From Neisseria animaloris (GTDB taxonomy: Bacteria > Pseudomonadota > Gammaproteobacteria > Burkholderiales > Neisseriaceae): a stretch of 64,000 nucleotides of DNA. Below are positions 1 through 8,872 of the stretch, one piece after another. Each line of letters begins with the position of its first letter. Position 1 is the first letter of the stretch. The notes beneath the pieces are model-generated. The model worked only from the letters and a program-made list of their open reading frames with translations. It was not told where the DNA came from and made no database searches. Location of the stretch: positions 868,001 through 932,000 of the forward strand of contig NZ_LR134440.1 of NCBI RefSeq assembly GCF_900637855.1, in the 5' to 3' direction. The position numbers and the translations under genes were made by a program.

Positions 1-1313
1 TCCAGTTCGTCGCGGCGGTTGAATAATGCCAGCTTGCCGTTGATCACATCCAACAGCAAACGTTCGTAAGCCTCGGCACGGCGGCCGGCCACTTCTTTAC
101 CCATATCCACGCTCAACGCGGTCAGTTCCACATGGTTGCCCGCACCCGGCGTTTTGACTTGCGTGTACAGGCGGACGGATTCGGTGGGTTGCAGTTCGAT
201 AACCAAACGGTTGGGTGCTTTTTGGCTGCCCTCAAAAATATGGTTGGGCAGCTCGCGGAAATTCAGCACGATTTCGGCTACTTTACCCGCCATGCGTTTG
301 CCGGTACGCAAGTAGAAAGGCACGCCCGCCCAGCGCGGGTTATCGATTTCCGCCTTAATAGCCACATAGGTTTCAGTGCGGCTGTCGGCAGGCACATTAT
401 GTTCTTGCAAATAGCCGTTAACGGTTTGGCCGTCTTTTTGGGCGGCGGTATATTGGCCGCGCACCACATTTGCATCGACATCGGCCGAAGTCAGCGGTTT
501 TAAAGACTTAATCACTTTCAGTTTTTCATCGCGCACGGCATCTGCATCCAAACTGGCGGGCGCTTCCATCGCTGTCATACACAACATCTGCATCAAGTGG
601 TTTTGCACCATATCGCGCAGCGCACCGGTGATGTCGTAAAACTCTCCGCGCTCTTCCACGCCCAATTGTTCGGCAATGGTCAGTTGAACGCTTTTCACAT
701 ATTTATTGTTCCACAACGGCTCGAACATCACGTTGGCAAAACGCAAAGCCAGCAGGTTTTGCAGCGATTCTTTGCCCAAATAGTGGTCGATACGGTAAAC
801 CTGCTCTTCTTTAAAGAAGCGGGCGACATCGGTGTTGATTTCTTGTGAAGACTTCAAATCGGTGCCCAACGGTTTTTCGAGCACGATACGCACGTTGGCG
901 GCATTCAAGCCCACAGCGGCCAGATTTTCACAAGCGGGTGCAAAGAATTTCGGTGCGGTAGAAAGATAGATAACGACATTATCGGTTTGCTTGCGTGCTT
1001 TCACTTTTTCCGCCAGCGTATCGAAATGCTCCGGCCGAGTAACATCCACCGTTAAATAAGCAATGCGCTTGATAAATGATGACCACGCTTCTTCACTGAA
1101 ATTTTGTTTGATGTGGATTTTGGAGTTGGTTTCGACCTTCGCCAAAAAACCGGCGGTATCCAAATCGCTACGGCTTACCCCCAAGATACGGCCATCGGGA
1201 TGCAATAAGCCCGCGACATGCGCTTGATACAGGCAGGGTAGCAGTTTACGCATCGCCAAATCGCCGGTCGCACCAAATAACACCAAATCGAAGTTTGTTT
1301 GTGTATCCATCAT
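1..1313 (-). CDS. zwf: Glucose-6-phosphate 1-dehydrogenase, 3' end cut by window edge
   Basis: Oxidises glucose 6-phosphate to 6-phosphogluconolactone with NAD(P)+, feeding the Entner-Doudoroff and pentose phosphate routes in the cytoplasm. The reverse strand reads openly from ATG 1313 (a second ATG is at 1310) to the edge, giving about 437 residues of a family usually near 480-490. The N-terminal dinucleotide-binding motif GATGDLA and the substrate/catalytic motif RIDHYLGKE are present, and the visible end reads LFNRRDEL, a conserved stretch near the C terminus. It is divergent from edd, the next enzyme but one in the same pathway, and probably shares control with it. The last ~45 residues lie outside the window. 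Confidence 0.97.
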   Translation of the reverse strand, partial: MMDTQTNFDLVLFGATGDLAMRKLLPCLYQAHVAGLLHPDGRILGVSRSDLDTAGFLAKVETNSKIHIKQNFSEEAWSSFIKRIAYLTVDVTRPEHFDTLAEKVKARKQTDNVVIYLSTAPKFFAPACENLAAVGLNAANVRIVLEKPLGTDLKSSQEINTDVARFFKEEQVYRIDHYLGKESLQNLLALRFANVMFEPLWNNKYVKSVQLTIAEQLGVEERGEFYDITGALRDMVQNHLMQMLCMTAMEAPASLDADAVRDEKLKVIKSLKPLTSADVDANVVRGQYTAAQKDGQTVNGYLQEHNVPADSRTETYVAIKAEIDNPRWAGVPFYLRTGKRMAGKVAEIVLNFRELPNHIFEGSQKAPNRLVIELQPTESVRLYTQVKTPGAGNHVELTALSVDMGKEVAGRRAEAYERLLLDVINGKLALFNRRDEL

Positions 1314-1679
1314 TCTGTCTTTCAATCAAGGTGGCTTGCGCCATATACATATATAAAAACTCTGCTCCGTTAATACCGGTATCATCCGGTATTTTATTTC
1401 TACCGCTTATTCCAGATAAGTAATCCTACTACATTTTGCCATCTAACCCGCAGTTTTCAATAGCATCGCTTACAAAATCGGCCTATAAAGGTATTTCAAA
1501 CTTGAAATTTTTATATCTAATTATACTTTAAGCATATTTCAGACGGCCTAATTTAAAATTCCAAAGAAGCCGCCTTAACAATTAGTAGCAATCCTACACA
1601 GCACTACACCTTTTGTCTACGCTGTTTTAGCCAAATAATTTGACCTAAGTAAATATATGGTTAACTTGAACTGAAATTA

Positions 1680-1756
1680 TGTTACAAAACTACAAAACAA
1701 AGTTTGACTTAGTTCAAGCATTCTTCTGTAACTAAACTACAATTATAGATTATAAT
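1680..1756 (+). promoter_or_regulatory. zwf-edd divergent control region with HexR-like palindromes
   Basis: The gap 1314-1867 holds no gene. TGTAACTAAACTACA (1727-1741) is a 15-bp imperfect palindrome with TGTA/TACA arms, and TGTTACAAAACTACA (1680-1694) is a related site. These arms resemble the recognition sequence of HexR, an RpiR-type repressor of zwf/edd/eda known in many proteobacteria. A perfect TATAAT (1751-1756) lies just downstream and would serve edd, so a protein on 1727-1741 would cover its -35 area. Single DUS copies lie near 1537 and 1769. The operator assignment is by motif resemblance only, and no regulator gene is in the window. Confidence 0.5.
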
Positions 1757-1867
1757 GATTTCAACCGGTTTCAGACGGCCTCTTCCCTTTATTAAGCCGT
1801 ATCCGACTATTAACCGTGTATCGACATCCACATCATTCGGTATCCGGCCATGAAAGGCAAAATAATC

Positions 1868-3706
1868 ATGAACACACCCGCCCGTATCCACCCTACCCTT
1901 GCTGCCGTTACCGAACGGATTGTCGAACGCAGCAAAGCCACCCGCACGGCGTATCTCGAACGCATCCGCGCCGCCCGCCAATCAGGGCGCATGGAACGCA
2001 ACCAATTGGGTTGCACCAACTTGGCGCACGGCATGGCGGCCATGCCCAAAACCATCAAAATCGAGATGCAGCAAGAAAGCATTCCCAACTTGGCTATCGT
2101 GTCGGCTTATAACGATATGGTTTCCGCCCATCAGCCTTTCCACGACTTTCCCTCATGGATCAAAGCAAGTGCGCACAAACACGGCGCAACCGTGCAGTTT
2201 GCCGGCGGCACGCCTGCCATGTGCGACGGGATTACCCAAGGTTATGCAGGTATGGAGCTTTCGCTGTTCTCACGCGACGTAATCGCCATGAGTACCGCCG
2301 TTGCCCTGTCGCACAATATGTTCGACGGCAGTTTCTTCTTAGGCGTGTGCGACAAAATCGTTCCCGGCCTGATGATCGGCGCATTGGTTTTCGGGCACCT
2401 GCCCGCCTTGTTCGTGCCCGCAGGCCCGATGACCAGCGGGATTTCCAATGATGAAAAATCCAAAATCCGCCAATTGTTCGCCGAAGGCAAAGTAGGCCGC
2501 GATGCCCTGCTGGAAAGCGAAATGGGCTCTTACCACAGCCCCGGCACCTGCACGTTTTACGGCACCGCCAACTCCAACCAAATGATGATGGAGCTGATGG
2601 GTATGCACATGCCGAACACCGCTTTCGTCAACCCCAACACACCGATGCGCGAAGCGTTGGTGCGCGCGGCGGGCGAACATCTGGCCGAAAGCATCAAAAA
2701 CGGCACGGCGATGCCGCTAGGCGAAATGATCAGCGAAAAAAACATCATCAACGCCCTTATCGGCCTGATGGCAACCGGCGGTTCAACCAACCACACCATG
2801 CACTTGGTGGCCATGGCACGCGCAGCCGGCATTATCCTCACTTGGGACGACTTCGACGAAATTTCGTCCATTATTCCGCTGCTTACCCGCGTTTACCCCA
2901 ACGGCAAAGCCGATGTGAACCATCTCCAAGCCGCCGGCGGTCTCGCCTTTGTGGTACGTGAACTGTTGGACGCTGGGCTGTTGCATAAAGATGTCGATAC
3001 GGTAGTCGGGCATGGTATGCGCCGTTATGCGCAAGAACCGTTCTTAGATAACGGCAAAGTTGTTTGGCGCGATGCCGTTGCCGTTAGCGGGGACGAAAAT
3101 GTTTTACGCCCGGCCGCCAATCCTTTCTCACCCGACGGCGGCCTGCGCCTGATGAAAGGCAATATCGGTCGCGGCGTGATTAAAATTTCCGCCGTCAAAC
3201 CTGAAAACCGCATCATTGAAGCCCCGGCCATTGTCTTCGACGATCAAAAAGACGTATTGGCCGCATTCGAACGCGGTGAGCTGGAGCGCGACTTCATCTG
3301 CATCGTGCGCTTTCAAGGCCCCCGCGCCAACGGCATGCCCGAGCTGCACAAACTCACCCCGCCGTTAGGCATTCTGCAAGACCGCGGTTTTAAGGTCGCC
3401 CTAGTTACAGACGGCCGCATGTCCGGTGCATCAGGCAAAGTGCCCGCCTCCATCCACATGAGCCCCGAAGCCTTGCTTGGCGGCAGTATCGGCAAAATCC
3501 GCACTGGCGATTTAATCCGCTTCAATGCCGAAACTGGCGAACTGACCGCACTGGTAGACGAAAAAGAATGGAATGCCCGCGAAATCCCCACGCCCGACCT
3601 GAGTAAAAACCAACACGGTTCAGGGCGCGAATTGTTTACCGGATTCCGTAGCCTGACCAGCAGCGCAGAAACCGGTGCCATGAGCTTCAGCGGTGACTTT
3701 GCCTAA
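1868..3706 (+). CDS. edd: Phosphogluconate dehydratase
   Basis: Dehydrates 6-phosphogluconate to 2-keto-3-deoxy-6-phosphogluconate (KDPG), the first committed Entner-Doudoroff step. It is a cytoplasmic iron-sulfur enzyme of the IlvD/Edd family. The protein is 612 aa from ATG 1868, close to the usual ~600. Expected cysteine motifs are visible: GGTPAMCDG (C119), GVCDKIVPG (C161) and GTCTFYG (C228), plus the late VTDGRMSGASGK stretch. An in-frame ATG at 1850 would add six residues; I prefer 1868 because an AAGGC-type ribosome site precedes it and MNTP matches the family start. A DUS follows the stop (3713-3725). Confidence 0.97.
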   Translation: MNTPARIHPTLAAVTERIVERSKATRTAYLERIRAARQSGRMERNQLGCTNLAHGMAAMPKTIKIEMQQESIPNLAIVSAYNDMVSAHQPFHDFPSWIKASAHKHGATVQFAGGTPAMCDGITQGYAGMELSLFSRDVIAMSTAVALSHNMFDGSFFLGVCDKIVPGLMIGALVFGHLPALFVPAGPMTSGISNDEKSKIRQLFAEGKVGRDALLESEMGSYHSPGTCTFYGTANSNQMMMELMGMHMPNTAFVNPNTPMREALVRAAGEHLAESIKNGTAMPLGEMISEKNIINALIGLMATGGSTNHTMHLVAMARAAGIILTWDDFDEISSIIPLLTRVYPNGKADVNHLQAAGGLAFVVRELLDAGLLHKDVDTVVGHGMRRYAQEPFLDNGKVVWRDAVAVSGDENVLRPAANPFSPDGGLRLMKGNIGRGVIKISAVKPENRIIEAPAIVFDDQKDVLAAFERGELERDFICIVRFQGPRANGMPELHKLTPPLGILQDRGFKVALVTDGRMSGASGKVPASIHMSPEALLGGSIGKIRTGDLIRFNAETGELTALVDEKEWNAREIPTPDLSKNQHGSGRELFTGFRSLTSSAETGAMSFSGDFA

Positions 3707-3756
3707 ACACATTTTCAGACGGCCTCAACATCATAGCGAATCAACTTAAAAAAATA

Positions 3757-3775
3757 ACTCGGGCCAAACCCGAGT
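3757..3775. repeat. Short palindromic repeat ACTCGGG-N5-CCCGAGT
   Basis: Seven-base arms around a five-base loop lie between edd and eda. The same arms recur at 49551-49569 with a different loop and similar flanks (GTA(T/C)G on the 3' side), so this is a dispersed small repeat rather than a chance hairpin. It could form an RNA stem between the two genes. No protein is associated with it. Confidence 0.6.
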
Positions 3776-3899
3776 ACGGCAAACCATCGTAAAAGCCAAG
3801 TTTATTTGCCATATGCAGAGGCCGTCTGAAAACCGCCTTTTAGAAACAAGCCCATACCCTTTGAAAACCGCTTTCTCTGATTTGAATTAGGAGCTTAAC

Positions 3900-4523
3900 A
3901 TGAATCCACGCGACATCCTCACCGCAGGAGCAGTTGTTCCCGTAATGGCGATTGACGACATCAGCACCGCCGTCGATCTGGCACACGCCCTCGTAGAAGG
4001 CGGCATCCCCACACTGGAAATCACCCTGCGCACCTCTGCAGGCATTGAAGCCATCCGACTGATTAAAAAAGAAGTCCCCAACGCCATCGTCGGTGCCGGC
4101 ACCGTAATTAACGGCGAACAACTCAAAGCAGTAGAAGATGCAGGCGCAGTATTCGCCATCAGCCCCGGCTTCAACATCAACTTCGCCAAAGCCGCCCAAC
4201 AAAGCAGCATTGCCGTTATCCCCGGCATCGCCACCCCCGGCGAACTGATGCTTGCGCTGGAGCACGGCATCGATACCATGAAACTCTTTCCCGCCGAAGT
4301 CGTGGGCGGCAAAAACATGCTCAAAGCACTATACGGCCCCTTCCCACAAGTAAAATTCTGCCCTACCGGCGGCATCAGCCTTGAAACCGCACCCGATTAC
4401 TTGAAACTGCCCAACGTATTATGCGTAGGCGGCTCATGGCTCACCCCCAAAGACGCAGTACAAAACAAAGACTGGGCAACCATCACCCGCTTGGCCAAAG
4501 AAGCCGCTGCATTGAAATCATAA
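3900..4523 (+). CDS. eda: KDPG / 2-keto-4-hydroxyglutarate aldolase
   Basis: Cleaves KDPG to pyruvate and glyceraldehyde 3-phosphate, closing the Entner-Doudoroff pathway. The 207-aa protein has the normal length of this class I aldolase. The Schiff-base lysine sits in DTMKLFPAE (K128) and the catalytic glutamate in TLEITLR (E40). The phosphate-binding glycine stretch (CPTGGIS) follows. ATG 3900 is preceded by TAGGAG at ideal spacing. It is co-oriented with edd 193 bp upstream; the gap carries two DUS and one small palindrome. A DUS at 4546-4557 follows and is also the border of the Rhs fragment. Confidence 0.97.
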   Translation: MNPRDILTAGAVVPVMAIDDISTAVDLAHALVEGGIPTLEITLRTSAGIEAIRLIKKEVPNAIVGAGTVINGEQLKAVEDAGAVFAISPGFNINFAKAAQQSSIAVIPGIATPGELMLALEHGIDTMKLFPAEVVGGKNMLKALYGPFPQVKFCPTGGISLETAPDYLKLPNVLCVGGSWLTPKDAVQNKDWATITRLAKEAAALKS

Positions 4524-4545
4524 TTTTTTTATTTCAAAGATAAAA

Positions 4546-6621
4546 AGGCCGTCTGAAACCTTATCCGACAGGATATTGTGTGCGGGGTCGAAGGCGAACT
4601 TTTCGCTGCTGCCGCTCTGTTTGTTGACGGTGCTTTCAATCCGCCCGAGTTTGTCGTACACGTAATCCAATACGCCGCTGCGTTGGTCGGTGGTCTGAAT
4701 CAGGTTGCCGGCTTGGTCGTAGCGGCTGGTTAAGGCTCCCTGTGTTCTTTGGATTTCCTGATGCAGTCGGTCGCGCTCGATGTCGCTGATGACTTCGCCG
4801 TCGAGGTTGATTTGGTGCAGGTGGCCGCTGCCGTAGTAGAGGTAGTTGATGCTGCGGCCGTCGGGGAAAACGGTTTGGATACGGTTGCCGAGCGGGTCGT
4901 ATTGATAGCCTACCGTTGCGCTTTGGCCGTTGTGGACGGTGGTTTCGCTGACGAGCCGGTCGAGTACGTCGTAAACGAGTTCGACACTGCTGTGGCGGTT
5001 GCGGGCTTTGATCAGATTGCCGGTCAGCGGGTCGTAGTCGAAGCGGGTGCGGCTGTAGTGTTTGCCCTCTTCGGCGGGAACGGGGGTGCCGTCGATGCGG
5101 CGGCTGGTTTTTTTCCACCAGCTGGCCGAGGATATTGCGTTTGAAGCGGTGGATGTGCCAAATCTCGGGGCGGTCGGCGTTGGGGCCGTCTGAAAGGCCG
5201 TATTCGGTTTGTTCGGTCAGTTGGCCGGCGGCATCGTAGGTGTAGCCGGTGATTTTGCCGTCCCAGCCGGTTTCTTGAATCAGGTTGTCGGTGTTGTCGT
5301 AATCGAGGCGGTAAGTGTCGCCGTTTTCGTTGGTGAGGGTGGTTAATCTGCGGGCTTGGTCGTAGCGGTAGCCGAAGCTATGGCCGAGGGCGTTGGTGCG
5401 TTTGACCGGTAAGCCGTCCACCGCCAGTTCGTATTCGGTTTTGGCACCGAGTCCGTCGATATGGGCGATCAGGCGGTTGATGCGGTCGTATTCGAAACTT
5501 TCGCTGCTGCCGTCGGGGTAGTCGCTGCGGATGTGGTTGCCGGCTGCGTCGTAATGGTGGCGGGTGGTATGGCCGAGGGCATCGGTAACGGTTTCGAGGT
5601 CGCCGTATTCGGTGTAGCTGAAACGGGTGGCTTGGCCGGAACAATCGGTATAGCGGATCAGTTGGCCGTCTGAATCGTATTCGAGCTGTTTGGTTTTGCC
5701 CAATGCGTCGGTGATGGTGGCGGGCAGCCATTGTTCGTTGTAGGTATACCCGGTGCTGTGGCCGGCAGGGTCGGTGATGTGAATCAGATTGCCGCGCCCG
5801 TCGTAGGCGTATTCGGTGATTCTGCCGGCGGGGTCGTTGACGGCAACCGGCAGGTTTAAAGTGTCGTGGTAATCGATTTGGGTGCGGCTGCCGTCGGGGG
5901 CGGTGATGCTGATCACGTTGCCAAAGGTGTCGTAGCCGAAACGGGTTTCGCGGCCGAGTTCGTCGCGTTGAAGGGTAATCCGCCCCCAGTCGTCACGCTC
6001 CGTATCGCTGCGGTGGCCGGCGGCATCGATGTGGTAAATCTCTTCGTAGTTCTCGTCGAAACCGTAAATCTCTTCCCTGCCCAATGCGTCGGTAACGCGG
6101 GTGTAGCCCTCGCGGTAGTCGAATGTCCATGCTTCGCCGAGATTGGTATGGCTTTTGAGCACTTTACCGTCGGTGTCGTAACGGTCGTATTCGTAATGCG
6201 ATACCAACCCGTCGGGCTGGTTGTGCTCGATCATAATATGGTTGCGGTAGGCGAAACCGCGCAGACGTTTGCCGTCGCGGCCGTAAACGGCGGTCAAATC
6301 GCCATAGCCGTCGTAGCCGTAGCGCACCAGTTCGCGGCTGTTGAAGGTAACCGAGGTTAGGCGGTTGACGTAAAGGTGGTCGTCTTTGCCGACAAATACG
6401 CCGTGTTCGGCAGCGGCATCGAATACTTCGTCGCTGTCGTTTAGGCGGATGGAGGAGAAATGTAATTGGAACTGCCTGCCGTTGCTGTCGTAAACGCTGT
6501 GCGGCAGTCCGTTGTCGCCGTAGCAAAGGCGGATGTGGTGATGGTTGCGGTCGAGTTGGGCAATGAGCTGGTAAACGCCGTCGCCTTCGTCGACTTCGGC
6601 AAACCACAAACGGGTACCGCC
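4546..6621 (-). pseudogene. Toxin-less Rhs core fragment (cassette F)
   Basis: This is a remnant of an Rhs YD-repeat core with no N-terminal domain, no C-terminal toxin and no immunity gene. It matches the intact rhs gene at 15297-19442 almost base for base from 5143 to 6621, then continues as GC-rich core like cassettes B and D. A run of seven T at 5107-5113 adds a base relative to cassette D (10310 region) and shifts the frame after VEK, so the reading frame becomes nonsense and ends at 4636. A stretch between YD repeats is also deleted near 4725. The fragment ends exactly at the DUS 4546-4557, a DUS that lies inside the coding sequence in cassette D (10060-10071). Confidence 0.85.
5143..6621 (-). 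repeat. 1.48-kb direct repeat, copy 1 (Rhs core)
   Basis: This segment is repeated at 17109-18587 with a constant offset of 11966 bases. Only a few base differences are visible, near 5158-5177 and at the right end around 6601. Both copies are in the same orientation, so recombination between them would loop out about 12 kb containing all the orphan cassettes and the end of the intact rhs gene. Confidence 0.9.
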
Positions 6622-6636
6622 ATGAGTAAATTTAAA

Positions 6637-6695
6637 TTGTTAAAGAACAAAAGGCCGTCTGAAAAAGATTTTAGCTAGTTTTTTCAGACGGCCTT
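6637..6695 (-). terminator. Cassette boundary E/F: DUS hairpin plus boxA-like motif
   Basis: In transcription order (right to left), an inverted DUS pair (6695-6683 and 6663-6651) forms a stem after immunity gene E. It is followed at once by TGTTCTTTAACAA (6649-6637) and then the Rhs core fragment. The motif resembles boxA of ribosomal RNA leaders (TGCTCTTTAACA). The same order recurs at three more boundaries in the array. Terminator function is likely for the hairpin; boxA function is inference. Confidence 0.6.
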
Positions 6696-6786
6696 GAAAG
6701 CTCAGAAATAAAAATGCGTGCGTGCCTAAGACGCACACCTACCTGCGAAAGAGGCTTTTTATGCAAGCTAGGACTTGATACAGTTG

Positions 6787-7218
6787 CTATGCAGTTGAGT
6801 TTAATTGCCCCATTAAATCTAACATATGTTGCAAATACTCACTTATGGGAAATTTGTGGATAATAACAATATCTTTTTCATATGGTTTACATATTGCCAT
6901 AAATGCATTCTCTTTTACTTTAAAGGCAACTAAATCATCTCCATCGAATAGATTGGAATTACGCGGCAACAAGTCATGCATTGTAAATATATATTCTTCT
7001 AAATCTATATTTTCTAAATTTATTTTATCATCATTTGATATTGAATCATTGATGAATAACTGTATATTCTTAATTACTTCCAATAATCCAAGAATAACAG
7101 TCCCTTTTATTTCAAAACTATTTTCATCTCCTAATTTTACTCTTCCTAAATGAATTATAATATTTACAAAAGAATAGTTACTATTTGATTCTATTTTTAA
7201 ATTTGTTGAAATCTTCAT
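6787..7218 (-). CDS. Probable immunity protein for Rhs cassette E toxin
   Basis: This is an AT-rich 143-aa cytoplasmic protein with no signal peptide and no family that I recognise. Its ATG (7218-7216) overlaps the toxin stop as ATGA, with GGGAAAAAAAG as ribosome site inside the toxin's last codons, so translation is coupled to the toxin frame. That tight toxin-then-small-acidic-protein order is the standard arrangement of polymorphic toxin immunity genes. It reads open throughout, although its toxin cassette carries a nonsense codon upstream. The role is inferred from position. Confidence 0.7.
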   Translation of the reverse strand: MKISTNLKIESNSNYSFVNIIIHLGRVKLGDENSFEIKGTVILGLLEVIKNIQLFINDSISNDDKINLENIDLEEYIFTMHDLLPRNSNLFDGDDLVAFKVKENAFMAICKPYEKDIVIIHKFPISEYLQHMLDLMGQLNSTA

Positions 7219-8145
7219 CTTTTTTTCCCTTTTCCTTTTTTCTTCTCATTACTGTTACAAGGAGAAGGGACTACTATTCCGTCTTTCTTCATCCCTTCTA
7301 TACGAGCGCGAACATCAGAAGGGATTTTTATTCCTCTGCCTTGAGAGCTATCCCCATTCCAATGAACTTTCCCGTCATTACTGTTGCCAAACCGATGGAC
7401 TACTCCTTTATCATCAATAGCATACCAATGAACACCTTGAGAGTCAGGAATAGCATGTCGATATAGTTCCTCAGCATGCGGAGGTAATATAGATGTCTTA
7501 CCTGAACCACCTCCTCTAAAATTACCAGAACTTGGGTCATGATGGCCTGGATTTTCATATGCGGGCTTTGTACCATGATAACGTCCCTCTTTAGGAGGCC
7601 GTGCCAGTCCTAACGGATCAATCCACACTTGTCCGTTGGGGGCAAACGAATAAAAATTATCGCCACCCCACAACCCAATCGGATCCTGATTCACAAACCT
7701 ACCCGCATCAGGCTCATAATACCGCATCAGGTTATAGTGCAACCCCGTCTCTTCATCGCAATACTGGTTCTGCAACCTAAACGGCTGGTGCGCATGCTAA
7801 TAAACCCGCTCGTCTGTTTTCAGACGGCCCCAAGCGGTATATTCGCCGTACCACAGCAGATTGCCGAGCTGATCTGTCATCTCGCGCGGGATGCCGATTT
7901 GGTCGTTGTGGAAATAGCTTAAATATTGTTTGCCGTCTTTGGCGTTGTCGAAGATTTGCGCCAGCGGTTCGTAGGAATATTGATCGGTATAAATGTAGCT
8001 GTAGCTGCCGCGGTAATTATATTCCTGCAGCAGGCGGCTGCCGTCCCATACGAAATGGGTTTGTTTCGGCTCTGTAGCGGCTAAGGCGCCTTTATCGGTT
8101 CGTTCTTTGCTCAAGCGTCTGCCGAACGGATCGCAGTCGTAGCGG
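7215..8145 (-). pseudogene. Orphan Rhs C-terminal toxin cassette E, interrupted by an amber codon
   Basis: It begins inside the Rhs core at DPFGRRLSKER, with no start of its own, and keeps the last YD repeats and the hallmark [13 protein letters not shown]...DPLGLA. A TAG at 7797-7799 replaces the Gln codon that cassette C has in RVYQHAHQP, splitting the frame. The tip after DPLGLA is about 125 aa and contains [24 protein letters not shown] and [10 protein letters not shown], ending in a lysine-rich tail. It looks like a polymorphic-toxin domain, possibly an RNase, but I cannot name the family. Immunity gene E follows with a 4-base overlap. As it stands it can act only as a recombination donor or after restart of translation. 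Confidence 0.75.
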
Positions 8146-8189
8146 GCTGGTTGTACTTAGCCGTTGCTATTCTTAAAGAGGTTAATTTT

Positions 8190-8245
8190 TTAAAGAGCAG
8201 GAAAAGGCCGTCTGAAAAAGTTTCGGATAAAGTTTTCAGACGGCT
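8190..8245 (-). terminator. Cassette boundary D/E: DUS hairpin plus boxA-like motif
   Basis: An inverted DUS pair (stem within 8204-8245) follows immunity gene D. TGCTCTTTAA (8199-8190) comes immediately afterwards in the transcribed direction, and a second CCTCTTTAAGA lies at 8181-8171. Rhs core cassette E begins about 35 bases further on. Same module as at 6637-6695. Confidence 0.55.
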
Positions 8246-8318
8246 TTTCAAAATATTTTATATTTACATATAATTATTTCAAGTGTACTCTATCTATATC
8301 AAATAGGTACTTTCTTCA

Positions 8319-8852
8319 TTATTTGCTCAACCATTCAAAATATGTTGTTAAATTTTTAAATTTTTGCTCTGATTGTCCAAAATAACGCCAAACCTCTGGT
8401 TCTGTCTCATTTTCAATCCATACCAATAAACTATAATTTCCATTATTTTTGTCTATAATAGAAAAAACAGAAAGTTGATCATCTTGATACAAATTAGGTG
8501 CTGACCCTTCCCAATTCTCTCTCATAGAACGTAACCATTTTTGAAAATTTTTGCTAGCAATTAATTTCTTTAATTCTTCTATACCGAGAAATTGTTCCCC
8601 AATATCCATCCAATTGCCTGCGAACTGAAATCTCTCGACCAGCAAAGGAGATAAAATTTTCTCAATACCTTTCGCTAATGTAGGCATTGTGTCAATGTTA
8701 TTAGTAGATTTTTTAATTTTTTGCTTATCAATAAAAGGAGATACATCTTCTTCCGTCATGCCACAAGCAATTGCTTCTTTTACTACTTCACATTTTCTAA
8801 GTTCATAATCTTCTTTATATTTTTGAAGAAGAGCTGTTAATTCTGTCATCAT
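8319..8852 (-). CDS. Probable immunity protein for Rhs cassette D toxin
   Basis: An AT-rich, acidic protein of about 177 aa without signal peptide or membrane segment. The longest frame starts at 8879, overlapping the toxin stop, but GAAAGGA at 8863-8857 points to ATG 8852 (or 8849) as the true start. The C-terminal half (LLVWIENETEPEVWRYFGQSEQ) is faintly like SUKH/SMI1-type or DUF1851-type immunity proteins, which I cannot separate by eye. The frame is intact although the upstream toxin cassette has two frameshifts. Its role is inferred from its place directly after a toxin domain. Confidence 0.65.
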   Translation of the reverse strand: MMTELTALLQKYKEDYELRKCEVVKEAIACGMTEEDVSPFIDKQKIKKSTNNIDTMPTLAKGIEKILSPLLVERFQFAGNWMDIGEQFLGIEELKKLIASKNFQKWLRSMRENWEGSAPNLYQDDQLSVFSIIDKNNGNYSLLVWIENETEPEVWRYFGQSEQKFKNLTTYFEWLSK

Positions 8853-8872
8853 TTCTTCCTTTCTATAATTAT

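Noticed and set aside
4749..6360. Long plus-strand open frames opposite the Rhs fragment (also at 17427-18326)
   Set aside because: They are Val/Ala/Gly-rich shadows of the YD-repeat codons, repeat identically in both copies and have no ribosome sites or homology.
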